From contig JADHXC010000002.1 in assembly GCA_016783135.1 (NCBI GenBank), positions 23,071-87,070 of the forward strand: DNA of 64,000 nucleotides, read 5' to 3'. Shown here piece by piece: positions 42,186 to 49,101 of this stretch. The DNA comes from Dehalococcoidales bacterium. GTDB taxonomy: Bacteria > Chloroflexota > Dehalococcoidia > Dehalococcoidales > Fen-1064. Numbering within the stretch: the first letter of the stretch is position 1; every line of letters begins with the position of its first letter. A program made the translations under genes and the position numbers. A model generated the notes under the pieces. It did not search any database and was not told where the DNA came from. It worked only from the letters and a program-made list of their open reading frames with translations.

Positions 42186-42994
42186 CGAGTGCAACTTCAT
42201 TCTCTGAGATTGAGGCAATGCTCTGCACCTGCGCCAGCCTTGTTGAGGAAGATAAGGTCTACTGGGTCGGCGGCGGGGGCTATCCCCTGCATTCCGTATT
42301 CCTGGCGCACCGGACCCATGCACCAGCAGTCACGATTATCACCGAGGACGGTGGTATCGGGCCACAACCGGCCTTACCACTTGACCCGATGATGGCGATG
42401 GTAAGCGCAAGGAGTGGCTACAAGGCCCTGGCCTGGACGAATATGAATACTGTGTGTACACACGCCTCCCTGGGTCTGGTGGACTACGCGATACTGCAGA
42501 CGCTGCAGGTAGACCCCTACGGGAATATCAACTCGTCATTCCTCGGTAAGGACTACTTCCACCCCGAACGACGCTACGGCGGCTCCGGCGGTGCCAACGA
42601 GATGGCCTCTCTGTGCTGGCGCACCATCCTGATGACCACCCAGGAGAAGAGGAAGTTCGTCAAGCGGGTCGATTTCATATCCTCGCCGGGCTTCCTGGAC
42701 GGCTCCCCCAACGCCCGCGAGAAGGCAGGTCTGCCCGAAGGCACCGGGCCGTACCGGGTGCTCACGCCCGAAGCGATGTTCGGCTATGACGATGAGACTC
42801 GCTACCTGAAGCTGCTGGCCACGGTCCAGTGGGTCACGGTCGATGAGGTCCTCGAGAAGATGGACTTCGAGCCGCTCATCGCCGACGAGGTCGGCAAGCT
42901 GGAGCTACCCACCGAGGAGCAACTGACGGTGCTGCGCACCCTGATTGACCCAAGGGGACAGACCATCGGCACCGGCAAGTGGATAGAGATATAA
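42182..42994 (+). CDS. CoA-transferase, subunit B (glutaconate-type family I)
   Basis: 270-residue beta subunit partner of the preceding gene. The segment VTIITEDGGIGPQP near residue 55 holds the glutamate expected to form the glutamyl-CoA thioester, corresponding to the SENG motif of the family. VDYAILQTLQVDPYGNINSSF and FFHPERRYGGSGGAN-like glycine-rich loops follow. No third gene of the operon is on this strand. Confidence 0.9.
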   Translation: MTSATSFSEIEAMLCTCASLVEEDKVYWVGGGGYPLHSVFLAHRTHAPAVTIITEDGGIGPQPALPLDPMMAMVSARSGYKALAWTNMNTVCTHASLGLVDYAILQTLQVDPYGNINSSFLGKDYFHPERRYGGSGGANEMASLCWRTILMTTQEKRKFVKRVDFISSPGFLDGSPNAREKAGLPEGTGPYRVLTPEAMFGYDDETRYLKLLATVQWVTVDEVLEKMDFEPLIADEVGKLELPTEEQLTVLRTLIDPRGQTIGTGKWIEI

Positions 42995-43019
42995 CCCCGG
43001 GCGAGCGGAGCGGGGCGGA

Positions 43020-43229
43020 CTATTCCTGCTCCAGTCTTCGGCGGACTTCGGCGTAGCTGGCCAAGGCCTGCATCGCCCGGGCGCACTGCTCGGGGCTATC
43101 GTAGGAAGGTATACCGGCAGCCTTGACGATACTGCTGGCGGCATCGGCGCTGTTATCAGAACCCCATCTCAGTGTAATGACCGGCTTGCCGTACTGCTTC
43201 GGTATGGCAGCCAGGATTTCAGCACCCTG
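43020..43229 (-). pseudogene. C-terminal relic of an ADP-forming acyl-CoA synthetase
   Basis: The minus strand encodes GAEILAAIPKQYGKPVITLRW followed by KAAGIPSYDSPEQCARAMQALASYAEVRRRL and a stop. This is the characteristic C-terminus of the alpha region of NDP-forming acyl-CoA synthetases. About 69 codons remain and the other 500 or more are missing. The fragment is in the same frame as, and directly after the TAG of, the 3-hydroxyacyl-CoA dehydrogenase gene. At that junction the sequence TAGCAGGGTGCTGAAA matches the MITE terminus. Confidence 0.65.
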
Positions 43230-44168
43230 CTATATCAGCCCGGCCTCCATGTCCTGCTTCATCAGCCGGATAAGTTCGGTATTCAGTCGGTGGTGCAACT
43301 TTTTAGCACTATCACCGGGCCAGTCATAAAAACCTTTCCCGGTCTTCATGCCGTATTCGCCCCGCGCGACATGCTCGGCGATGGGCTTCCACAGGTCTGT
43401 ACCCCGCCCCCTGGCCGCGGTGGCACTGAAGTCCAGCCCGATGAGGTCCATCCGCTTGAAGTAACCGGTGTAGGCCATACGCCGGCCAAAACCGAACGAT
43501 ATCACGTCGTCTATCAGTTCCGGGTAGGATATCCCCTGGTCTATCAGCGAGGCTATCTCCCGCGCAATGGCCCCCTGGATACGGTTACCGACAAGCGCCG
43601 GAATCTCGACATTGATGAGTGCCACCCTCTTACGCAACCCGCGCAGCAGGCTGGCCGTCTTCTCGACCACGCCTGGCTCGGTCTTCTCACCGCCACAGAC
43701 CTCCACCATCGGTACGAAGTGCGGCGGCTGGAAGTAGTGCGTCGCCACAACCCGCTCCGGGTGCTTCGTGGCCGAGGCAATATCACTAACCCGCAGGGCG
43801 GAGGTATTGGTAGCCAGGATGACCGACGGTGGGCAGAGCTCATCGAGCCTGGCAAAGACCTCCTTCTTCAGGTCCAGCACTTCCGAGACCGATTCGTGGA
43901 TGAAATCGGCACCATTCACTGCCTCCTCCATATCTATCGTAGGGTGCAGTCGACCGTAGGCGGCATCCGCCTCCTCACGCGTAATCAGCTCGGTCTCCGC
44001 CATCAGGTCGAGGGCTTCCCTGGCATTCTGCATGGCAGCCCGACTGCTCTCCTCCCTGGTGTTAAACATGCTCACCGGATAGCCGAACCGGGCAAACTCA
44101 ACGGCTACGCCGAAGCCCATCATCCCCGCGCCGATAACGGCAATACGCTCGATTCCTGGTTCATTCAT
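43230..44168 (-). CDS. 3-hydroxyacyl-CoA dehydrogenase family protein
   Basis: 312-residue NAD-dependent dehydrogenase. IAVIGAGMMGFGVAVEFARFGYPVSMFN is the Rossmann start, LATNTSALRVSDIA the catalytic serine/asparagine region, HYFQPPHFVPMVEV the catalytic histidine segment, and GNRIQGAIAREIASLIDQG opens the C-terminal helical domain. The track frame begins at 44513, but ATG 44168 follows GAGGAGGATG and fits the family. It is monofunctional, with no hydratase domain. The C-terminus may be truncated or extended by the adjoining repeat end. Confidence 0.9.
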   Translation of the reverse strand: MNEPGIERIAVIGAGMMGFGVAVEFARFGYPVSMFNTREESSRAAMQNAREALDLMAETELITREEADAAYGRLHPTIDMEEAVNGADFIHESVSEVLDLKKEVFARLDELCPPSVILATNTSALRVSDIASATKHPERVVATHYFQPPHFVPMVEVCGGEKTEPGVVEKTASLLRGLRKRVALINVEIPALVGNRIQGAIAREIASLIDQGISYPELIDDVISFGFGRRMAYTGYFKRMDLIGLDFSATAARGRGTDLWKPIAEHVARGEYGMKTGKGFYDWPGDSAKKLHHRLNTELIRLMKQDMEAGLI

Positions 44169-44208
44169 GTCATCCTCCTCTGATACTGGCGGGTTCTGCT
44201 TTCTCCCT

Positions 44209-44237
44209 ACTATAGTCAGAGGGGTGACAGGTGTCAA
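44209..44237 (-). promoter_or_regulatory. Promoter of the hydroxyacyl-CoA dehydrogenase gene
   Basis: Minus strand TTGACA (44237-44232), 17-base spacer, TATAGT (44214-44209). The palindrome TGACAGGTGTCA (44225-44236) covers the -35 box and may be an operator. Confidence 0.6.
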
Positions 44238-44275
44238 CAGGAGCCACCCGGAGAACTCATTGCCGGGAAATGTCT

Positions 44276-44304
44276 TTGCCATCAAGCTGGAAGGGTGATA
44301 GAAT
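44276..44304 (+). promoter_or_regulatory. Promoter of the second cyclase gene
   Basis: TTGCCA (44276-44281), 17-base spacer, TAGAAT (44299-44304), about 27 bases before the start codon. It is divergent from the dehydrogenase promoter with 38 bases between the two -35 boxes. Confidence 0.55.
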
Positions 44305-44331
44305 ACGGCTCTACACCGAACAGGGAGGTCC

Positions 44332-45093
44332 ATGATGGCAACAAAGATAGTAGACCTGAGCGTACCCATGGAGCCCAATCCGTCACAGCCGGTTGAGGTT
44401 ACCCACCACCCGCACGCAGAAGGTGCGCCGGCCATGATGCGCATCTTCGGCTGCAAAGAAAGTGACCTGCCGCAGGGGCTGGGCTGGGCTACGGATACCC
44501 TGACACTCGGCACTCACTCCGGCACCCACGTGGATGCCCCGTGGCACTACACCCCCACGTCCGAGGGCAGGAAGGCGAGGACAATCGACGAAATGCCCCT
44601 GGAGTGGTTCTACGGCGACGGCGTGGTGCTCGACATGCGTCACAAGCCCAGAGGCAGTGCGGTCACCATTAACGACTTCAAGGCAGCACTGGAGAAGCTC
44701 GACTATACGCTGAAACCGGGGGATATCGTCCTTGTACAGACTGGCACGGATAAATACTGGGGCAAACCGGAGTACATTGATGAAGGTTGCGGCATGACCC
44801 GGGAGTCCACGCTGTGGCTGATTGAGCAGGGCGTACGCGTGATGGGGACCGACGCCTGGGGGTGGGACCGACCCTTCTGGGCAATAAGAGAGGAGTTCCA
44901 GAAAACCGGCGACAGCAGTATTCTCTGGGGTGGTCATTACGCCGGCATTAAGAAGGAATACTGCCATATTGAGAAACTGGCCAACCTGGACAAGCTGCCC
45001 CGGCCCTTCGGATTCAAGGTAGCCTGCTTCCCGATAGACATAATCGGCGGGAGCGCCGGCTGGGCGAGGGTGGTCGCTATTATTGAGGAATAG
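44332..45093 (+). CDS. Cyclase-family (kynurenine-formamidase-like) hydrolase, second copy
   Basis: 253-residue paralogue of the 34917 gene. HSGTHVDAPWHYTPTSEGRKARTIDEMPLEWFYGDGVVLDMRHKP corresponds almost position by position to the other copy, with LKPGDIVLVQTGTDKYWG and VMGTDAWGWDRPF. Metal-binding residues are kept. AGGGAGGTCC precedes the two alternative ATGs (44332, 44335). It shares a divergent regulatory region with the hydroxyacyl-CoA dehydrogenase. Confidence 0.88.
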   Translation: MMATKIVDLSVPMEPNPSQPVEVTHHPHAEGAPAMMRIFGCKESDLPQGLGWATDTLTLGTHSGTHVDAPWHYTPTSEGRKARTIDEMPLEWFYGDGVVLDMRHKPRGSAVTINDFKAALEKLDYTLKPGDIVLVQTGTDKYWGKPEYIDEGCGMTRESTLWLIEQGVRVMGTDAWGWDRPFWAIREEFQKTGDSSILWGGHYAGIKKEYCHIEKLANLDKLPRPFGFKVACFPIDIIGGSAGWARVVAIIEE

Positions 45094-45143
45094 CGCTCTC
45101 CGTGATAGCTGCCTGAGCCAGACCTTCGGTACCGTGTGTCTGG

Positions 45144-45352
45144 TTATGTCAAACTAACGAGTACTCCTTCGAGGAACTGGGGCTGGACCTCGTCGCGCTC
45201 ACGGTCTACCCTGACAAAACGCGGGCTATCAGGGCCTACGAGAAGACGGGCCTCGGGAGACACGCATCCTCGAAAAGACGTGGCTGCAACCCGATGGCGA
45301 CTACGTGGACAGACTGCTGATGGAGTTGAGAAAACCGGCGGATACACCTTGA
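45144..45352 (+). pseudogene. Frameshifted C-terminal GNAT acetyltransferase relic
   Basis: One frame reads SFEELGLDLVALTVYPDKTRAIRAYEKTG, and a one-base change of frame near 45255 leads to ETRILEKTWLQPDGDYVDRLLMEL and a stop. Joined, this is the usual end of a RimJ/RimL-like GNAT protein. The acetyl-CoA loop half is missing. The track frame 45136..45423 covers it in a third, unrelated reading. The gene is dead and truncated. Confidence 0.6.
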
Positions 45353-45429
45353 CAGACCGCGAGGCAGAGTCCAGAATAACGACACATTACCTGGTTCAGC
45401 GTCCAAACTCGAAGGAGGAATAGCAGACC

Positions 45430-46149
45430 ATGAGTAATCCTAATGGACCATATCCCGGAAGACAACTATTTCTCGGGCTGGCGGCTGGCGGAGAGCCGGT
45501 CTTTGCCTATCTCGTCACCGGCCGCAACCCGCAGAGCAGAGAACGAAAGGCCGTCCGCGTGGGGGACGGAATAAGAATCGGGCCGCTTGGCCATACTGAA
45601 TACGACCCGCTGCGACACTACACCGCCGTGCGATTCGACGCTCTTTCCGGTATCGCTGTTGTGAGTAATGGGATTCAGACCGAGGCCATATTCGAGACCT
45701 ACAGGCTCCTGTTCAACACGGATTCCGCACCCGCCCGGGGCTATATGAAGAAGATACTGGACGGTGCCGGTGCCGAACCGGACAGCTACCAGACACCCAG
45801 GATTGCCGGGACCATTACATATCGCCGCAGTGCCGCGGAGCCGGTATTCATCACAGGAATAATAACTGGAGGGCCGTCAGCCAGTACATATCGAATTAAA
45901 CCGGAACCCGGAGGCCTGGTAGGGGTCTCAACGTACCGGGGCGGCATGGAGTCTCCCCGGGCCTTTGACCCTGATTCTGAGCTGCCCCGGCTGCAGTTCA
46001 CCGGGAAGACCGCCGAAGACCTGGCGAAATACCTGTTCGAGATATCGACGGCTACCTACCAGGGACAGGACATAAGGGTATGCTCTATCGGCGGGATATG
46101 CGCTCGCGACGGCACCTGGAGTCTTTACATAAAGAACCAGCACGAATAA
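45430..46149 (+). CDS. IMP cyclohydrolase-like (PurO-family) protein
   Basis: 239-residue protein of the archaeal-type IMP cyclohydrolase family. PNGPYPGRQLFLGLAAGG at the start and VFAYLVTGRNPQSRERKAV match the family's YPGR and GRSxxSR motifs; YDPLRHYTAVR and VGVSTYRGG are further family-like segments. PurO closes the purine ring in archaea, whereas bacteria generally use PurH. No other pur gene is nearby, so it may have a different role, for example hydrolysing a related heterocycle. ATG 45430 follows GGAGGAATAG. Confidence 0.75.
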   Translation: MSNPNGPYPGRQLFLGLAAGGEPVFAYLVTGRNPQSRERKAVRVGDGIRIGPLGHTEYDPLRHYTAVRFDALSGIAVVSNGIQTEAIFETYRLLFNTDSAPARGYMKKILDGAGAEPDSYQTPRIAGTITYRRSAAEPVFITGIITGGPSASTYRIKPEPGGLVGVSTYRGGMESPRAFDPDSELPRLQFTGKTAEDLAKYLFEISTATYQGQDIRVCSIGGICARDGTWSLYIKNQHE

Positions 46150-46160
46150 GAGCATAGCTC

Positions 46161-46260
46161 ATGAAAGCTATCACACAGTGTGGCATATGTGAGTAGAAGT
46201 GCCCGTACAACCTGCCAGTCCGTGAGATGATAGAGAAGAATATCCAGTTCTATCAAGGCC
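46161..46260 (+). pseudogene. Relic of a cysteine-rich C-terminal tail (aldo/keto reductase-type)
   Basis: From ATG 46161 the frame reads MKAITQCGICE, an in-frame TAG, then KCPYNLPVREMIEKNIQFYQ. QCGxCExxCPYxLPIREM is typical of the iron-sulfur tail of some aldo/keto reductases. The body of the gene is absent, one cluster cysteine region is interrupted by the stop, and the frame is cut off by the MITE-like element that begins at 46261. Confidence 0.5.
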
Positions 46261-46471
46261 TAACAGGGTGCTGAAAAAGGGGAGTCCAGAGGGCAGACCC
46301 CTTCTGAGGGGCACCCCCCTTCTGAGGGGGCTCCCTCTGGCAGGGGTCTGGGGGTGTCCCCCAGATATAATATTTTCTCCTTCCGCAGAAGCTCATTCCT
46401 GGCCAGGAAGGGTAAGGCGGCCCATCTGGGCCGCACGGGGATAGTCGAAAGGGTTTTTCATCACCCTGCTA
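46261..46471. mobile_element. MITE-like element, copy 3 (best-preserved ends)
   Basis: 211 bp bounded by TAACAGGGTGCTGAAAAA and, read inward from the right, TAGCAGGGTGATGAAAAA. TA dinucleotides at both edges fit a TA target duplication, as made by IS630/Tc1-type transposases. The interior has stacked GC-rich palindromes and shares GGGGTCTGGGGGTGTCCCCCAGATATAA and GTCGAAAGGGTTTTTCA with copy 1. No transposase is encoded. Confidence 0.7.
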
Positions 46472-46493
46472 ATCAATACCAGGTAGCAATAAC

Positions 46494-47351
46494 ATGAAAA
46501 TAGAGCGCTTCCCGAATAACCCGATTATCAGGCCCAACATGAAGGCCCGTATCGGGAGCAATATCAACGGGCCGTCGCTCATCCGCGCCCCGGAATGGTT
46601 GCCCAACCGGCTGGGCAGGTACTATCTCTATTTCGCTCACCACCAGGGCAAGTTTATCCGCCTGGCCTATGCCGACCGACTGGAAGGACCCTGGGAGATA
46701 TACGAGCCGGGAACCTTGCACGTGAAAGACTCTTTCTGCATCAACCACGTAGCCTCACCCGACGTGCACGCGGATGATGAAGCACGCCGGATAAGGATGT
46801 ACTACCACGGGCAGACGGAGTCAGGCAGACAGGAAACACACGTGGCGCTATCTGATGACGGAATTGACTTCCGAACCTTTCCTGAGAGGCTGGGCCTTCC
46901 ATACTTCAGGGTCTTCCGTTGGGATGGCTACCACTACGCCCTGGGTATGCCGGGAAGGCTCTACCGCTCAAAGGACGGCCTGACCGACTTTGAAGGTGGG
47001 CCGGTCCTCTTCAGCCCCAACATGCGCCACAGTGCCCTCAAGCTGGACGGGGTCACCCTCAAGGTATTCTACTCGGACGTGGGCGACGCCCCGGAGCGAA
47101 TCCTGTTGTCCACCATTGATTTGACGCCGGACTGGACAAACTGGCAGGAGTCAGAACCGGCTACCGTTCTTAAACCGGAGCTTGAGTACGAAGGGTCGGA
47201 CTTACCGATTGAACCCTCGGTGCGGGGCTGGGCACCGGAGAGGGTAAGGCAGTTGCACGACCCGGCCATCTTTCGGGATAACGACGAGACCTATCTGCTG
47301 TACTCGGTGGCCGGCGAGTACGGGCTTGCCATTGCCCGGTTGATAGAATAA
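46494..47351 (+). CDS. GH43/GH130-like five-bladed propeller protein
   Basis: 285-residue protein with a beta-propeller glycosidase-like look: NNPIIRPNMKARIGSNINGPSLIRAPEW at the start, then GRYYLYFAHHQGKFIRLAYADRLEGPW, RMYYHGQTESGRQETHVALSDDGIDF and LHDPAIFRDNDETYLLYSVAGEYGLAIARL at the end. Repeated aromatic/aspartate strands are typical of glycosyl hydrolase families 43, 117 and 130. No signal peptide, so it would be cytoplasmic. Catalytic acids cannot be assigned with certainty. It starts 23 bases after the MITE-like element. Confidence 0.75.
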   Translation: MKIERFPNNPIIRPNMKARIGSNINGPSLIRAPEWLPNRLGRYYLYFAHHQGKFIRLAYADRLEGPWEIYEPGTLHVKDSFCINHVASPDVHADDEARRIRMYYHGQTESGRQETHVALSDDGIDFRTFPERLGLPYFRVFRWDGYHYALGMPGRLYRSKDGLTDFEGGPVLFSPNMRHSALKLDGVTLKVFYSDVGDAPERILLSTIDLTPDWTNWQESEPATVLKPELEYEGSDLPIEPSVRGWAPERVRQLHDPAIFRDNDETYLLYSVAGEYGLAIARLIE

Positions 47352-47422
47352 TCCAGCCGCGTCAAACATCGGCCGGTCGCCAGGCGGATTCGGTTGGTTG
47401 ATACTGTTCGGGGTCATTATTG

Positions 47423-47451
47423 TTGACATCCGGCGCAGAGAGGAGTAAAAT
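47423..47451 (+). promoter_or_regulatory. Strong promoter before the potassium-uptake cluster
   Basis: TTGACA (47423-47428), 17-base spacer, TAAAAT (47446-47451), the best consensus match in the window. It lies about 110 bases before the 47-residue ORF and about 270 before trkA. Confidence 0.65.
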
Positions 47452-47564
47452 CCCCGTCTGGTGAAGTACGAGGCTGCCACAGGCACCGGAAGCAACTTGA
47501 CCAGGCCCTCAATTAGTGCCATTATCATAGGAATGCATTGCCGGTCACAGGGAGACGTAGCGGG

Positions 47565-47708
47565 GTGACGAATAAAGATACTCTTGAGCCAGTACCGACA
47601 ACTCGGCAGGGTGACCGGATATTGCGGAGACGAAGAAGACCCCGAAAGATGCTACGCTCTGTTTTTCTGAACGTTCTCAAGCTAATCAGGAGCAGGAGCG
47701 GCGGGTAG
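47565..47708 (+). CDS. Small basic ORF (47 aa) before trkA
   Basis: GTG start with GGGAGACG upstream; encodes MTNKDTLEPVPTTRQGDRIL then RRRRRPRKMLRSVFLNVLKLIRSRSGG. It is very arginine-rich, with a short amphipathic helix. It ends 15 bases before trkA behind a strong promoter, so it would be made whenever trkA is. It could be a genuine microprotein or a translated leader. I recognise no family, and chance cannot be excluded. Confidence 0.35.
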   Translation: MTNKDTLEPVPTTRQGDRILRRRRRPRKMLRSVFLNVLKLIRSRSGG

Positions 47709-47723
47709 CCGGGAATGAACTAG

Positions 47724-49088
47724 ATGTATGTCATCATCGCAGGCTCGGGGATTGTTGGCTTCCATATAGCGTCCCTGCTGGCGGAAGGGAAGCATGAAGT
47801 AACCGTAATCGAGCCATCCGGAGAGGTGGTGGACAGTATCCACAGCCAGCTTGACGTCAAGACTGTGTTGGGAAACGCCGCTACCCCCACAGTCCTCAGA
47901 GAAGCCGAAGTCAGCCGCGCCAACCTGGTTATTGCCGTCACCAATAACGACGAGACCAATATGCTGGTCTGCTTCCTGGCCAAGGAACTGGGGGCGGCGA
48001 TGACAGTGGCCAGGGTCCGCAACCCGGAGTACACCGGCTACTTCATCAGTTCTGCCAAATCGCCTTCATCCCCTCGGAAAATTATCCGGCCCAAAAGCTT
48101 GGGTGTCGACCTCTTCATCAACCCCGAGGTCGAAGTGGCCGAGAAAATTAAGGGCGTGCTGTCAAGCTTCTACCCCTCCCCGGTTGAGATCTTCGCCAAT
48201 GGTCGCGTCCAGATAAGGGAGTTCCGGGTCAATGAGGGCGAACTGACCGACAAGCGCCTGCAAGATATCGTCTTCCCTCACCCCTGCGTCGTAGCCGCAA
48301 TTCTGCGTGGCGGCGAGATAACAATACCCGGTCCCGATGAGCATATTACCACGGGTGACCACATTTACCTGGTCGCCCAGAGCGATTCCATGGAGGAGTT
48401 CGGCGGGATGTTTGGCCAGCCTCAGCGTCCGGTAAGGAGCGTGGTGTTCTACGGTGGGGGACGCATCGGCTTCCTTGTCGCCGAAAGCCTGGAGAAACGG
48501 GGGATTGCCGTCAAGGTAATCGCCGAGACCATGAGCCGGTGCCAGGAAATCGCTGCCCGACTGGAACGGGCTACGGTGCTTGAGGGCGACGCAACCGACC
48601 GCGATTTCCTCATCGAGCAGGGGGTACCATCAGCGGATGCCTTCGTTGCCGCCACGGAGAGTGACGAGATCAACATTCTCTGTAGCCTCCTGACCAAGAG
48701 TCTGGGTGTGCCACGGAACATCGCAGTCACCAACAAGCCGGGCTACATTCCCCTGGCAGAAGAAATCGGAGTCGACTTCGCGGTGTCACCCTTGCTCCAG
48801 GTTGCCAGCAGAATCAGCCACTTCGTTCTTCACGGTGGTGCCATTTCGGCACCCTTTATCGGGGGTACGGACCTGCAGGCGATAGAGTTTGTAGCCAGCT
48901 CAACGGCCCACGTTGTGCAGCAGAGCCTTGCCGAGGCAGGTCTTCCCAAGGAAGCGATAGCCGGGGCCATAGTCCGTGACGACAAAGTCACCATCCCGCC
49001 AAACGACACCGTGATACGAACCGGCGACCACGTTCTGATAGTATGCCGTCCTTCAGCCACCCCTGCTGTGGAGCGGCTTTTTAAGTGA
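47724..49088 (+). CDS. trkA: Trk system potassium uptake regulatory protein TrkA
   Basis: 454-residue cytoplasmic protein of two tandem RCK units, each a Rossmann RCK_N domain plus an RCK_C domain: MYVIIAGSGIVGFHIASLLAEG and RSVVFYGGGRIGFLVAESLEKRG start the two NAD-binding halves. TrkA gates the TrkH/TrkG channel in response to nucleotides. The length matches full TrkA. The gene is followed 13 bases later by trkH. Confidence 0.95.
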   Translation: MYVIIAGSGIVGFHIASLLAEGKHEVTVIEPSGEVVDSIHSQLDVKTVLGNAATPTVLREAEVSRANLVIAVTNNDETNMLVCFLAKELGAAMTVARVRNPEYTGYFISSAKSPSSPRKIIRPKSLGVDLFINPEVEVAEKIKGVLSSFYPSPVEIFANGRVQIREFRVNEGELTDKRLQDIVFPHPCVVAAILRGGEITIPGPDEHITTGDHIYLVAQSDSMEEFGGMFGQPQRPVRSVVFYGGGRIGFLVAESLEKRGIAVKVIAETMSRCQEIAARLERATVLEGDATDRDFLIEQGVPSADAFVAATESDEINILCSLLTKSLGVPRNIAVTNKPGYIPLAEEIGVDFAVSPLLQVASRISHFVLHGGAISAPFIGGTDLQAIEFVASSTAHVVQQSLAEAGLPKEAIAGAIVRDDKVTIPPNDTVIRTGDHVLIVCRPSATPAVERLFK

Positions 49089-49101
49089 AGCTTAGTAGAC
49101 A

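Noticed and set aside
45136-45423. 95-residue plus-strand ORF
   Set aside because: It reads the third frame of the GNAT relic; the GNAT similarity lies in the other two frames.
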